DNA of 40,167 nt from SKW197 sp049970095 (GTDB lineage Archaea > Thermoplasmatota > Thermoplasmata > Lutacidiplasmatales > SKW197): contig JBMFNP010000009.1 of NCBI GenBank assembly GCA_049970095.1, positions 1 to 40,167 on the forward strand, given 5' to 3'. Positions 40,071 to 40,167 of this stretch are shown here, piece by piece (positions within the stretch are counted from its first letter, which is position 1; every line of letters starts with the position of its first letter). The notes under the pieces were generated by a model, which made no database searches, was not told the DNA's origin, and saw only the letters and a list, made by a program, of their open reading frames with translations. Made by a program: the position numbers and the translations under genes.

Positions 40071-40167
40071 ATGAGCGGAAAAAAACAAATCCAGAATAAT
40101 ACACTCTTGCCGCTGGATGGAATAGCAGGGCTCATCCAGAATATTGCATTTATTCAAACCAGAATTG
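40071..40167 (+). CDS. Start of a gene cut by the window edge
   Basis: The ATG at 40071 opens a frame of 32 codons that reaches the right edge without a stop (MSGKKQIQNNTLLPLDGIAG and on). A TATA-like box lies 26 bases upstream. The fragment is too short to identify. It is divergent from the signalling operon and may belong to the same system. Confidence 0.5.
   Translation, partial: MSGKKQIQNNTLLPLDGIAGLIQNIAFIQTRI

Overview
The window reads as a piece of an archaeal chromosome, most likely from the Thermoplasmatota side of the Euryarchaeota. The evidence is the archaeal ribosomal protein/RNA polymerase block uS13-uS4-uS11-RpoD, an archaeal-type RNase P protein (Rpp21/Rpr2 type), a pantoate kinase of archaeal CoA synthesis, the KEOPS subunit Pcc1, an archaeal-type dUTPase, a PGF-CTERM-like surface anchor and a CheF-like protein. 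The DNA is AT-rich and gene-dense. Many genes have a TATA-like box about 25 bases before the start codon, as expected for leaderless mRNAs; genes inside operons instead have GGAGG/GGTG Shine-Dalgarno sites. No tRNA, rRNA, CRISPR array or intact insertion sequence was seen. The lineage is inferred; no 16S gene is present.

Left part (1-14.6 kb): an incomplete multi-pass membrane protein; a pair of long helical proteins, one of 352 aa with a coiled coil and zinc ribbon and one of 1620 aa made of about 22 helical repeats ending in a RING/PHD-like zinc finger; a family 4 glycosyltransferase; a divergent pentameric ligand-gated ion channel homologue; a DUF763 protein; a secreted beta-rich protein; a winged-helix regulator; two small unknown genes; and a fold-type II PLP enzyme.

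Middle (14.2-28.4 kb): a small membrane protein that looks frameshifted; a 1401-aa surface protein joining a family 5 solute-binding domain to seven Ig-like domains and a PGF-type C-terminal anchor; a dUTPase, an acetyltransferase and two membrane proteins; then Pcc1, an OB-HD phosphohydrolase, a winged-helix protein and an adenosine/SAH-type deaminase on the minus strand. On the plus strand follow a zinc-finger protein, a PadR regulator with its HAAS-type membrane partner, and the RNA 2',3'-cyclic phosphodiesterase ThpR.

Information-processing block (28.5-32.5 kb, plus strand): uS13, uS4, uS11, RpoD with a ferredoxin-like domain carrying two complete cysteine quartets, RNase P component 4, a YhbY-type RNA-binding protein and pantoate kinase, all tightly packed. 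A LeuD/homoaconitase-type small subunit converges on it.

Right part (33.3-39.9 kb, minus strand): the most striking region. Eight overlapping or abutting genes form one probable operon: CheF-like protein, V4R-like cysteine sensor plus winged helix, single-domain KaiC/RadA-type ATPase, roadblock-like protein, 554-aa coiled-coil/winged-helix protein, two tandem paralogous Cys/His proteins of no known family, and an acetyltransferase. This looks like an undescribed archaeal signalling or taxis-related module. A divergent gene starts at 40071 and runs off the window.
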